DNA of 64,000 bases. Source: Tyto alba (Eukaryota > Chordata > Aves > Strigiformes > Tytonidae). The notes below the pieces were generated by a model that was given only the letters and a program-made list of their open reading frames with translations, had not been told where the DNA came from and did no database searches. This document shows positions 34,601-47,480 of the stretch, one piece after another. Within the stretch, counting starts at the first letter, position 1. Every line of letters begins with the position of its first letter. The translations under genes and the position numbers were made by a program. Location: positions 41,677,897 through 41,741,896 of the forward strand of contig NW_024881313.1 of assembly GCF_018691265.1 (NCBI RefSeq). The letters run 5' to 3'.

Positions 34601-37600
34601 ACGGACCTGGCCAGAGCAGCCCACGCACTGGTGTGTATGGGCTTGCTGCCGTGCGGGAGGACACTCGTGCAAGGGAGAGCGCAGTGACCAGGCGGCTGTT
34701 GCAGCAGGGACGTGCCAGAGCCCCGAATCGCTGCTCAGGAGCGCGCTGGACTGGCGGTGCCGCACCAGAGGGCACGGTCTGCAGCACGAGCAGCTTCTCT
34801 AGCACAGGACAGAGCTGGGGCAGACAGCTCCGGGGTCCTGCTGGGTGCTGCTCTCCAGGCCTGGGCTGCAGAAGTGCCGGAGCCTCTCCTGGGGCTGGGT
34901 GATGGTGGCCTCACTCCTGGGAGGTGTCCTCTGCTCCTGGCACTGAGGTACCCAGCGGGGCAGCTTTGGGAGGGGACGGACGGACCGTGCGCTGTCAGGA
35001 AGGACAAACAAGAGAGTGACAAGGTCTCTGCAGAGTAGTGCCGTGTTCTGCCTTTCTCTACCTGGGGGTATGGGGCTCTCACCAAGGTTTTGCAGGTAAG
35101 AGAGCAGGAACTGGCCCAGGGAAAAGGATCTCAAGGAAGGGTTCAGGAACACAGGATTTAACGTGAAGATGAGGTGGAGAGAAGCCAGACAAAGAATACA
35201 TTAAGGAGCTTTTGTTTGCCTTGTACCGCAGCTGGGCATTGGTGTACGCAGGCGAGACACACACTCTGGGACAGAAGGATCTCTCTTTCTTCTCAGTACT
35301 GCTTGTAGGAGCAGCGGGACTGGAATCTGTATCTTGAGTGGGTGGTCAGGAGGAGCCCCTGGGAGCCCGTACACTGCTCTGTCCTTGCAGGGCTTGGTTT
35401 TGGGTGTCGAGAGGTGCTGCCTGCAGCTGCTGGCCGTGTGTGATGGCAGCAATGCCCTGTCCCTTCCAGGCAGTTACCGCATCTCAGGCAGCATTTTGTT
35501 CCCCTTAGCAGGCTGCCTTTCTGAGGGCTGTTAGCACCAGCAGTCCCTTCTCCCCGAGTCGTCCCTCTTCCCTTCTGCCAGTGGCTAGGGCTGAGGTCTG
35601 CTTCCCGTCATAGCTTTGTGCCCCGAGATGGTGGTGCCGTCTGAGATGAGAAGGATGTTCAGCTCGGTGCCTGCTCTCCTGACCCGTGGGGGCAGGAACA
35701 GCTCTGTCTTCTGGACCTGTCGGGGAAGAAGGCGCTTGTCTTCTGGAAACAGGAACAAGTGGTCCCCACAAAGGGTTGCTTATGGTTGGCAGGAGCTGGG
35801 AGCCAGCCCTGCCTCTCATCCTAGTCCTGGGGACATCTTTTCTGGAAGTAACGTGATGATACTAGTTGAGCCAAACTAACTTTTTTGGAAATGGCCACTG
35901 CTCATCCAGTCTCCTCACAGTCTAGCCAGTCCATTGCAATTACTGGGAGAGGAGGGACCCCAGAAGACCCTGTGATTTTGTCACCGGTCTGTCCGGAGGA
36001 CTTTATTCTCCTGGTGTGAGGCGGTGGCTGGTTGCCAAACTTCCATGATTGTGCCCAGTTCATGAATTGGCAAGGCTCTGGGACAGTGGTGCTGTGTGAG
36101 GTGCTTTGGTGTCCTTACACAGTGGATGATCCTCTTTATGAAACAGTTCTTGAAGCAGCCGAAGGCCTGGGTTTCATTTCTGTCTTTGGCAGTTTTGGGG
36201 TTTTTTGCTTTTATTCCGCAGTGGTGCCTGGCACCTCAGAGGACACTGCTTCCATCAAGGTGGAGAGGAGCGGAGCTGTAGTAGCAGGTCAGCTGCGGTC
36301 AGGGTTTTCCACCAGCACTCACGGGTGCACCAGATGTGCTCATCAGGTCTGTGACCCTGGGTAATGTGTTCAGCATCTCCCTGGTCCTCTGGCGTGGCAG
36401 GAGCCAGGGCCAGCCCCGGGAGTCCTGCACGCTCCCAGGGGGATGCCAGGTCTGTCCCTTGGGCCTTCACAGCGGCTCGTGAGATGGGGATCTGCACCCA
36501 TTTGAACAGACACCTCGGGTCCCCCAGGACCCTGCGGCCCCCAAGGAAAGCTCTTGCTTGCCTGTTGGTTCAGGCTCTCCCGTCCCGGCCCGTGTCCTGC
36601 CCGTGCCCGTCACCGGGCGAGCAAGTTAGATGGGTTTGGGAGCCCCGTTCCTTGGCTTGGCCTTGACTTCCACCCTGCTCCCTCCCGGCAGCTGCCTGTC
36701 CCTTGCCTGCAGGGTGTGCGTGGGAGTTTCTTGGGCCAGTGGGTGCTTGCAGTTATTCCACCTGATTTCCTTACTGTTGCTACCCCTTTCTCCATTTTTC
36801 TTCAGGCACTCTGAGATGCCTTTAGGAGTACCCCAGGCTGTGGGATGAGTCACCGTGGCCTGTTTGCTGTGGGATGGAAGCTCTGTCTTTCTGCCAGGGA
36901 ACTCGTTCCCAGCAGCTGGCAGGAGGTAACGCAGGCACCCCGCACGGAGCCCGGCAGGCTGGTGGAGTGAACTGCCTAGTCCCCGGGGCCCTGGGAGCCG
37001 GTGCCAGCCCCGACACGCTGCCGGGGTGCCCGGGTGTGCCCGGCCCTGCTCGCCTGCCCTCCCGGCGCAGGGCAGCCCTGGTGGCCACGGCCCTGGTCTG
37101 CAGTCCTGCGCGGGCTCTTCGGTCACACCAGGAAGTGCATTTAGTAGGAGAGTAGATGAAAGGGGTGGAAAATTAAAAGTTTGCAAGTGAAATGAAACAC
37201 GAGCTGCAGCTCAGCTGTGCCCGATGCCGAGCGCTTCCCTGCCTGTCGCAGCACGTTTCAGCAGAGCGCAGGCAGCGCGTGTGTCTCGGCGGCTGGAGCA
37301 TCGGGCGTTCGCATTTCCTCGTGGGAGCCCGTGGCCCGCTCGGCTCGCGATGCCCACCGTCTCATGGTCCGTATGCTCCTCTGGCTTCTTCCCTGTTCCG
37401 GCGCAGGTGCTGAGTCGGTGGCTGCTGTTCGTTTGTACTCTTCCGTTCAGAGCTCTTCCCAAATTTCACTCCCTGTTCCGCCTCATGCCTTCTTATGCTA
37501 GGAGTTACTACATCTTAACTTCAGCTGAGTTCCTCCCTGCTCAGGCACCCTGTGGCACTATCAGTATTCCTTGAAGTTCATGTTATTCACTCGTTAAGCA

Positions 37601-40600
37601 CTAATGGGAAGGATTTGTCCCGCGTGTGTTTTCAGCTTCCTTTGCGTTCTTAGATCTCGATAGCGACCACGGGTGGTTGTTGAGGTGGATCAGCCAGGAG
37701 CGAAAATGAGGCATTTGCCCAGACTTGTCACCTTGTCAGGGTTCTCCCCCATCCCCGTGATTTTTTCTGGATCCCTGCTGAAGTCTGGGAGCAGTCTGCC
37801 TCAGCTGAGCAGCACGGTGGCTCAGGGTTGCCCGTGTAGCTGGAGGGAGCACTGCTGTCTGCCTTTGGGGGAATTTCTCCTCTGCCCCCAAACTCACAGG
37901 ATGGTACCAGCCCTCACAGTTACCTTTGTAAGTAGGTGTGAGACACCCTTCAGCCCCGGTACCTTTCTTGAGGTTTGGGTGTCTGGAACACCAACAGGTT
38001 CAAATGCTTCTGTCCTTTGTTGCTCAAGAAGGACCCTAACCTTGCCTTGTCTCCAACACTAGGGAAACTTACGGGCTAGGGAAAATTATTCTGGCTAGGC
38101 AAAAGTTACAGACAAGGTTACAGTGAGTATGTAGAATACAAACTACAGCTTGGCAAGATTTCTTCCTAGGAGCTTTAGTGTCCATCACCTAACATCCATA
38201 GGGTTTGTCCCAGCTACTGTGGCAGGAGGTCAAACTCTACAGCCTCTTCTGAACTGGATCCTTCCCACAGTCATAGCTTCATAAATGTGCTGACAAGGCT
38301 ACTGAACTATGCAGAGCTTAGGCAGGAGGCTACTCCAGAGTGGTTTCTGGACTCCTGGCAGCCTTGCCTGGCTCACCTTCCTAGGTAACAGGTTCTCTGT
38401 GTTGCAGCATTGGCCATCTCTTCCCTCCCACTTGGAATCTTTTTCTTTTTTTGACATGATTCGCATATTATGCACCAATTAAATACTGTTTGTGCATGCA
38501 TTGTTATGCCTGATCCTAAACTTGAGCTGTCTCAGCAAATTCTCTTTGACTTGGTAGCCCTAGATTTCTGCTTCTGTTCCGTCATCACAGCATTTGCAGA
38601 ACACTTCTTCATGCAGACCTGAATCCACGGGTTGCAGCAGGTTAAAGGTTCAGAAGTCAAGCGGCAGGCTGGCACACTGCTTTGCTTTGTGTCCCCAGTG
38701 GTGTCCCCTTCCCTGGAACGTGGCAGCGGAGCTCCCTCGCTCAGCACAGGGTTCATCAGCTGGAGAGCTTGCGGAGAATCTCCTGGCGATGTTCACTCCT
38801 CCGGATGGGGTGCCCGGTCTCTTTTACAGGCGGAGAAGTGCAAGCGGACTAGGTTCCCACTCGTTCTGTGTTTCAGGGCACCAGAAGCTTTCCTGTCTCC
38901 GGACAGGCTTGGGGCAGCCTGAGGCCCGTACTGGCAGGGAGGCCGCCAGCTCACAGCAAGGCTTTCCTGAAAGCCGCAGAGCAGCCACTGGCCCCCAGCT
39001 CCGGGTTTGAGCCGCGCGCGCTGCCAGGCTGGCGCCCGGGGGGAGCTCAGCCCGGTGAGTCCCCTTCGGTACGAGGCTCCCTTTCGCCGCTGGGCAGGCT
39101 GCAGAGCGTCTGTCCCGTGGTGCTGCCCTGCCTCCAGCCTGCTGCTAGGGTCTTCCAGACCCACCTGGAGACTTGGGCCTTCAAGGACCTTTTGTCAGGG
39201 CATCGTGCCTCCCCATGGGCGTCACCTCCCTGCTGCAGAAGGGTGTTTTGCTCTGGCTTCAGGCAGCACCGTGCTGCAGGCAGGCTGTTGCGGCGCGGCT
39301 CGGGGGCCTGGGGTGGCCCTGGCAAGCAGGAGCACTGAAACTCCCCAGAAGCAGCTGTCAGCTCCCTGAACGTGGCTCTGAGGGAAGTCCATCTCGGAGT
39401 CCTTCCAGAGCAGGATTTCCCTGTGGCACACCTAGCTGCCCTCAGTCAGAAGTCCCTTGCTCTGCCTACAGAAGAAAAAGTTGGGCTGATTCTTGGATGG
39501 CTCTTTCCTCTCTTAAGAGAAGGTCTCTTTTGTGTGCCTTCTTCCATTTTGCTCATCAAAGACGAGACGATCCATAGCTTCAGTGAAAGTTGCACCCTTT
39601 CGAGGAGACCTGGCTGTGGGTTGTGGTCGCTGCTCTGCCTACGCAGCCTCTTTCATGCTCCCGCTGTTTCTTACCTGCTTGTCTCGGAATAAGGCTCAGA
39701 TCCCGCTGGGCACGGCGTGTGCACGCGGGTGTTTTCTTGCTGAGCTCCTCGCAGAGCCTCATCCTGCATGTGCCTGCACTTTCTGCTCTAAGCAGTAGGT
39801 GGGAGTGGAGGGAGTCCCGGGCCGCCAATGTCACTGCGCTGTGAGCATGTGAACTGAGAGGAGGAGAGCTGCTCCCTGCAAGGGGTGCTGGAGCTCTCCT
39901 AGCCTTCTAGGGGCAGCTTCTTCAATGTATTTTTGAAATACTCTTCAAGGATCAGCAAAACTGCCAAAGATAGCTCAGACTGCCACATGCCTTGTCATAG
40001 TAAGACGTCCTGGGCTGCAGATCTGAAATGCTTTTGTGCAGGTGTTGCTCCTTGGGACCTCTTGTAAGCTCATTTCCAGGTCGCTGCCTGCAGAGCTTGC
40101 GTGAGCAGAATGGGAGTGAGGAGCTACTTGTCTGACAGAAATGCGTTGCTGGGGTGGTCTACAAGCTGCACAGTTAGATCTTCCCCTCTCCCTGAAGTCG
40201 AGCGAGTTGTTAGTGAAGATACAGCGTGTTGTCCCACATGTTCCCAGACATGGGCCACTGCAGCCAAGGCCACGGTGGTCCACAGGCACAAGAGGTGTGT
40301 GCCACCCTGGATGAACCTCAAAACCAGCAGCAGAGATGCATCTGACATAGAGCGTGAGCTTGGTTTGTGTCATCCCATGCTTCAGGACACTGGAAGGGCG
40401 AATGCCCGAGTCACAGGGACACACATCCCCATCGGTATCGTAGCTGTCATTGTGAGACAAGGAGTGGACCAAGCGGGACTTGGAGCCGGGCAGTCTCTGG
40501 GATGCCTGGCAGCTTCAAGTCCAATGGCCTCTATAGAGAGCAGGGTTCTCCCCAGCAGACTGGCTGAGGGATACTTGCCCTGGTCTTGTGTTTTGGAGAG

Positions 40601-40981
40601 GGAGCACGCTGAAGTGTCCCCAGCCATGCCCCTCGGAGAAGAGCCAGCCGCTGCTATTCAGGGCTGTGTGGTTCGTGGCTGCCTCCGTGCCTTTGCGCCA
40701 GACCTGTATCTGGAAGGGTTTCCCTGGCTGCCAGCCACCAGCCAGCAGTCAGCTCTCTGTCCATTTGCTGCTCTTCGGTGTTGGTTTCAGAATTTTAACT
40801 ATTTACCGGTGGAAAAACCAGAGCAGGAGGAAGGGAAGCAGCTTCCCCCAGATCCCCCGTTGGGCAGGAGCAGTGCGTGGCGTGGGGTGTTCGAGGCTGT
40901 GCAGGCAGAAGGTGTTTCCACAGTCGTGCTCCCGGGCAGCTGCCTGTCTCTGTCTGACTGTCCCGTCTCGTTCTGCCCTAG
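31680..40981 (+). other. AGAP3 intron (9.3 kb)
   Basis: No exon was recognised. Several AT-richer segments are present (about 33.3-34.5 kb and 38.4-38.6 kb). The segment at 38440-38520 contains clustered homeodomain, POU and SOX-type motifs. No tandem array stands out. Confidence 0.8.
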
Positions 40982-41137
40982 GCCACCAATGGTGGAGGAG
41001 CCTTCAGCGACTACTCCTCCTCTGTGCCCTCCACACCTAGCATCAGCCAGCGGGAGCTGCGGATTGAGACCATTGCTGCCTCCAACACACCCACCCCCAT
41101 CCGCAAGCAGTCGAAGCGGCGCTCCAACATATTCACG
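40982..41137 (+). CDS. AGAP3: AGAP3 exon: Ser-rich linker and basic segment
   Basis: The exon follows TTCTGCCCTAG and ends ATATTCACG/GTACGT, exactly 52 codons (residues 492-543) in phase 0. It reads ATNGGGAFSDYSSSVPSTPS, then ISQRELRIETIAASN, then TPTPIRKQSKRRSNIFT. The RKQSKRRSN cluster resembles a basic nuclear-localisation or phosphoinositide-binding patch (inference). Because it ends in phase 0, this exon can join either the alternative terminal exon at 43698 or the exon at 45144; both keep the frame. Confidence 0.97.
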
Positions 41138-42879
41138 GTACGTGACGCTGGGGTCGGAGGAGCTTTGGGATGAGCTTCCTGAGGGTCAGGCAAGGGGTGG
41201 GGAAGGAGCGGGCCCGCAGCAGTCTCGCCCCACAGGCTTTTGTGCACTAGTGTCTAGGTGAAGCTTGCTGCGCTGGCCAGGGAGGGACAGGGGATGCAGA
41301 GGGGAGCGTGGCGGGGCCTCCCCGCAGGAGTGTGCGTGGGCAGTAGGGAGGGAGCCGCCTGCGTGTGTAGGGACTGTGGAGCAGAGAGCTGCTTCTGGTG
41401 GGGGTGTGTGTGCATGGGGGAGCGCCTGAGAGCAAGCCATTCCTTGCACACGATAGGAGTGTGCACGGAGCACGCTCGTGTGTGCGTGGTCCGTGCGTGT
41501 GCATGAGCAGAGCTCCCTCATCTTTACTGGGGAGAGCTGCGCTTTGTGCGCGCACAGCACCAGTGACCTCTGCTGGTCCTCGCCACGGGGCCGTGTCCCC
41601 CGAGCGCGGCACGAGGCCCCTGGCCACCGGCACTCCTGTTTGGTGCCAGCTGTGCTGTGCCAGGTCGTGCTGTGCAGAGCCCAGCACGTGGCACTGGGCC
41701 CCGCTCGCTCCAGCACCCAAACCCCACATCTGCGTGACTCGAGCAGTGCGCCTGGGAGCTGCCGTGGGGCGCGGAGGGGGGGGAAGCGATAGGGAGTCAG
41801 CAAAGCCGTGGGCCCCAGGTGGTGCAGGGTACGTTTGCAGCTATTATAGCTGCTGGTTGAATTGCAGCTTGCCTCTCTACACGCTCTCACACCATGCACA
41901 CACCCGTGCACACAGTCCTGCCCACACAGCCTCGCTGTTAGCGCAGCCCGTGAGTTTCCCCTTGCTGTTAGCGCACACATACTCCTAGTCCCCATGTCTA
42001 GCCTAGGTAGCCTCTGTTCCCCATGTAAATGTGCTCCTCTCCCGCTGGTGCCCCTGTAAATGTGCTGGCCTCAGGCCTCTCTCCTCCTCCCCATCTAAAT
42101 GTGCTTTCCAGCCACCATTGCTCAGTACACCCGTGTCTGCTGTTGTGGAACTGGCCACCACAAAGTCCTTGTATGTGTTGCACCATGTTACCCTGTGTGA
42201 ACAGCTGCCATTGCTCTGGACCCAAGCCACGTAAATTCACAATGTCCCACGCCCCCTCCCTCTCACTGCGCTTTCGGCATCCCACATTCCCCCGGCTCCT
42301 CGTGCTGGGAGTGTGCCCCTCTCCCCCAGCTTCTCACATCCCAGAAGCATCCGCTCTGATGTCCTGAATGCTCCGTGCGCTCCCCGCCGTTTGCATCTCA
42401 TTCACCTCCCCGCGTTCCCAGCCCCTCCCCAGCGCACGTGCTTGCCCCCGCTCCCCGTGCTGCCTGGCAGGAAGGCTGTGTCCCCCCCGGCCCCCCCCTC
42501 CTCCTCCCAGCACACGCCGCCCTTTGCAGCAGATCCACTGCTCCTGACACATGGTTGTTTCCGTACTAGCCCTCCCCTCCTCTGTGTGCTCACGCCTCCC
42601 TGAAGATGCCCCGTAGGTCTCCCGTTGTCGATGGTCATGCTTACTGTTGCACTTCAGTGCTGGTGGATGCTTCTCCTCCCTCCCCGCCGTTTTTCTTGCT
42701 CATGCTTGCTGCTGTGCACCAGTGCACGCGGGCGCTCATGCACTGCCACCCATCCTGCTCGCCCGCGTCCCGACGGGTTCCGGACTCGCCGTCAGCTCAT
42801 GCTCACACTCTCTCCCTCCTCCTGGAGCCCCATGCTCAGCTCACTTGGTGTGGGCACACGCTCATGGGGGGGAGGAGGA

Positions 42880-43075
42880 GGGCGGCTTGCTGTGGGGCTT
42901 ACGCTTACTTGCTGTGGGACGTCATCATCCGCCTAGGGCTCTCACTTGCTCGCTCATTCTGGGCTCAAGCTTGCTCACTCGCTGTGGGGCTCACCTGTGC
43001 TCATCTGGGCTCGCGCTCACTCACCGTGGTGCTGGGGCTCACGCTCACTTGCTTGCTCTTGTGCTGGTGCACATA
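42880..43075. repeat. Degenerate GCTCAC-rich tandem repeat
   Basis: Variants of GGGCTCACGCTCACTTGCT and TTGCTGTGGGGCT recur several times with differing spacing. Unit borders are blurred, so this is an old or degenerate tandem array. Confidence 0.6.
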
Positions 43076-43382
43076 CGTGGCTCACATTGAAGTCTTCACC
43101 CCATTTGGTCGTGGCAGCAGCAGCAGCTCCCGACACCTCCTCCCGCAGTGGGACAGGGCCAGGCAGAGCGGGGAGGGGAAGGGCAGGGAAGGCTGTTTTT
43201 CTGCCACTAGCTTTTCCCAGGCAGGCAGCGTAGGTGTAGCCAGCAGCCCCCCTCCTCGCGGGGTCCCCCGGCTGGGCACAGGCCTCCCCGAGGTCCGGTG
43301 CTGGGCAGGGCCGCGCTCCGCTCGGCTCCAGGGGCAGCTGCAGCCCCAGTCCCGAGCTGTGCCGGCTCCTTAGCGTCCAACC

Positions 43383-43469
43383 CTCCTCCCCCTGCTCCTC
43401 CTCCTCCTCCTCCTCCTCCTCCTCCTCCTCTCCTCTCCTCTCCTCTCTTCCTCTCCCGCTCCCCGCTCC
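43383..43469. repeat. CTC triplet and CTCCT repeat
   Basis: About twelve perfect CTC units (from 43395) run into TCCTC pentamers and then C/T-rich sequence, with a pure pyrimidine + strand for most of its length. It lies about 230 bp upstream of the alternative terminal exon's acceptor. Confidence 0.92.
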
Positions 43470-43697
43470 CCACGCCGATTGCACCCCGGTGCCCGAGACC
43501 ACCGGGTGGAGACAGACCCTGCCCGAGGCGCCCGCCCCGTCCCCGCTAGCTGGAGCCCACACCCCGACTGCTGCTGCCGCCGGCGCCTCGCTCCGTGCCC
43601 TGTCTGTCTGCCTGTCCGCTGGCGCCCATCGCTGACAGACTCGTGTCCGTGTTCTGAGTATAACTTGCCAAACTCTTTATTCTTTCGATATTTGCAG

Positions 43698-43760
43698 ATA
43701 TGTGCCACTGTTTCCAACTTTTCATCAACAAAAAGGCCTTTCCAACTCCTTCCAAATTAG
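43698..43760 (+). CDS. AGAP3: AGAP3 alternative terminal exon (short isoform C-terminus)
   Basis: A pyrimidine-rich tract and TATTTGCAG precede 63 bases in phase 0 that encode 20 residues (ICATVSNF...QLLPN) and a TAG stop at 43758-43760. From memory, this tail is the C-terminus of known short AGAP3 isoforms in mammals, which explains why it stays readable inside an intron. Joined to the exon ending at 41137 it gives a 563-residue protein: N-terminus, GTPase-like domain and linker, with no PH, ArfGAP or ankyrin part. Such a protein would have no Arf GAP activity and could act as a signalling or dominant form (inference). Confidence 0.92.
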   Translation: MCATVSNFSSTKRPFQLLPN

Positions 43761-44755
43761 AAGATCCAGGTGGTTACACACGGCACCTCTGTACAAATTC
43801 TCTCACTTTTCATTGCCTCTCCAGGGCCGGATAAGGGATGGGCACTGGGATTGATCTAAGATTAGAGGCTCGCCCGCCCTCCAGCCAGCATGGGTCCCCC
43901 CCTCGGAGACACGCAGGAGCCTTTTAAATCCCCCCAATGTAAAGTCTAGGAAGCGCTGAGACGGCCTGCGCCTGCACTTTAAGCTGGGACATTTCTGGGC
44001 CTGCTGGATGCTGTCTAGGCACTTTCCATGCTCGGGGATGCCAGGCGGACGACCCTCATGGGATGGGAAGACCTGCAGACCCGCCGGGACCGGGCGACAG
44101 CAGCGAGTGGAGCTGGATGGGCCAAAAGACGCTTTGCTGCTGCCTGCGGGAGCTGCTGTTAGCGCCTGCCGCTAGCACTCAGCTCCTTCCTCCCTACTGC
44201 ACCTCCTGCAGCCTGCATGGACTCCTGCTCCTCCTCCTCTTCCTCCTCGCAGCAGAGCAGCCATCTATGTCTCTTTAGTTTTCTTCTCTTTCAATCTCTT
44301 TGTTTTGTTCTGGGCCCAAAAGCAAGTGAATCGGTGTCCCAGGCGCGTGGGGCTTGTGTCCCTTTCTGATCCAAAGCACATGGGGCGCTCCCGGACTGAG
44401 GGGGTGTGTAGGACGCTCCGGAGAGACGCTGCCGCTGCCCTTCTGCCATTGTTGTGATTCTGAATGTATTGATTGTGCTCCATGCCGTGTATGACTTGAT
44501 ATTTTCCTCTGTCCTAAGCACTTTGAATGAGTTCTGCTCAACAGACTGTATATTTCATATTGTATTTATTGGAGTTTGCTCTCACCGCAGCTGCCCTCGG
44601 GGGCTGGCGGGTTTTGCTCTCAACTCTCTAGACGTGTGATAGATATTTATTGTCCATGCTCTTTTGTAAGGGGCTGGTATCTCTGCCCGGTGACCTGTGC
44701 TACTTTGTATGGTGCAAGTGTGTTAACAGAATAAATCTGTTGGATTAGTAGAGGT
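43761..44755 (+). other. AGAP3: 3' UTR of the AGAP3 short isoform
   Basis: After the TAG there is about 1 kb with no sustained coding frame, then an AATAAA at 44730 and a TG-rich stretch just after it (GAGGTGTGAG). The last third (about 44440-44755) is AT-richer than the surrounding intron, with TGTATTTATTGG and GATATTTATTG motifs, as expected for a real 3' UTR. The exact cleavage point is inferred from the signal and may differ by some bases. Confidence 0.82.
44730..44735 (+). terminator. Poly(A) signal AATAAA of the short isoform
   Basis: A canonical AATAAA follows the alternative terminal exon, with a TG-rich downstream element within about 25 bases. It lies 414 bp before the acceptor of the next long-form exon (45144), so use of this site and splicing to 45144 are mutually exclusive choices. 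Confidence 0.85.
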
Positions 44756-44873
44756 GTGAGTTCCTTCACTGCCTTAGCCTCTCCTGCTTCCATCCATGCT
44801 CCACCTGCATCCCATGCCATTTCTGTCTGTCGCCATGTCCTGTGTGCCCCCGCGGGAGGGGGGTCAGAGGTAG

Positions 44874-46172
<1,299 letters not shown>

Positions 46173-46256
46173 TGAGCGGTTCCAGCAGATGGCATCCGCG
46201 CCCCACGCCCGCGCCCCGGCCCCCCTGCAGCCCCCCGCCGCACCGCTGCTCTGCAC

Positions 46257-47480
46257 CTTCCTGCTCCTCCTGCTCCTCTTCCTCTCCTGCTCCTCTCATC
46301 CTCCTTCTCCTTTTCCTCTCCTGCTCCTCTCATCCTTCTCTCCTGCTCCTCTCCTCTTCTTCCACTCCTGCTCCTCTCTTTCTCCTCTTCCTCTCCTGTT
46401 CCTCTCATCCTCCTCTCCTTCTCCTCTCCCTCTCCTGCTCCTCTCATCCTCCTTCTCCTCTTCCTCTCCTTCTCCTCTTCCTCTCCTGCTCCTCTCATCC
46501 TCCTCTCCTGCTCCTCTTCCTCTCCTGCTCCTCTCATCCTCCTCTCCTGCTCCTCTTCCTCTCCTGCTCCTCTCCTCCTCCTCCTCCTCCTCTCCTGCTC
46601 CTCTCATCCTTCTCTCTTGCTCCTCTCCTTCTCTTCTTCCTCTCCTGCTCCTCTCTTTCTCCTCTTCCTCTCCTGCTCCCCTCATCCTCCTCTCCTCCTC
46701 CTCTCCTGCTCCTCTCCTTCTCCTCTTCCTCACCTGCTCCTGCTCCTCTCCTCTCCTGCTCTGCTCCTCTTCCTCTTCCGCTTCCTCTTCCTCTTCCGCT
46801 CCTCTCATCCTCCTCCTCCTCCTCTCCTGCTCCTCTCATCCTTCTCTCTTGCTCCTCTCCTTCTCTTCTTCCTCTCCTGCTCCTCTCTTTCTCCTCTTCC
46901 TCTCCTGCTCCTCTCTTTCTCCTCTTCCTCTCCTGCTCCTCTCCTCCTCCTCACCTGCTCCTGCTCCTCTCCTCTCCTGCTCTGCTCCTCTTCCTCTTCG
47001 TCTTCCTCTTCCTCTCCTCTCATCCTCCTCTTCTGCTCCTCTCCTTCTCCTCTTCCTCACCTGCTCCTGCTCCTCTTTCTCCTCTCCTGCTCTGTTCCTC
47101 TACTTTTCTCTTTCTCCTCTCCTGCTCCCCTCCTCTCCTGCTCTGCTCCTCTTCCGCTTCCTCTTCCTCTTCCTCTTCCTCTCCTCTCATCCTCCTCTTC
47201 TGCTCCTCTCCTCCTCTTCCTCACCTGCTCCTGCTCCTCTTTCTCCTCTCCTGCTCCTGCTCTGCTCCTCTACTTTTCTCTTTCTCCTCTCCTCTCCTGC
47301 TCTGCTCCTCTTCCCTTTCCCCTTCCCCTTCCTCTTCCTCTTCCTCTCCCTCTTCCTCTCCTCTCTTTCTGCTCTCCTGCTCCTCTTCTTTTCCTCTCCT
47401 GCTCCTCTTCTTTTCCTCTTCCTCTCCTGCTCCTCTCTTCCTCCTTTTCCTTCTCTTCTCTTCTCCCTCTCCTGCTCCTG
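46257..47480. repeat. Polypyrimidine CTCCT/CTGCTC array, 1.2 kb
   Basis: For about 1.2 kb the + strand is almost only C and T, with isolated G or A in recurring CTGCTCCTCTC and CTCATCCTCC words. Higher-order repeats are visible: blocks of about 200-250 bp recur around 46.6, 46.85, 47.05 and 47.2 kb. No stop codon can form in pure pyrimidine, so all three + frames stay open by chance. Confidence 0.95.
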
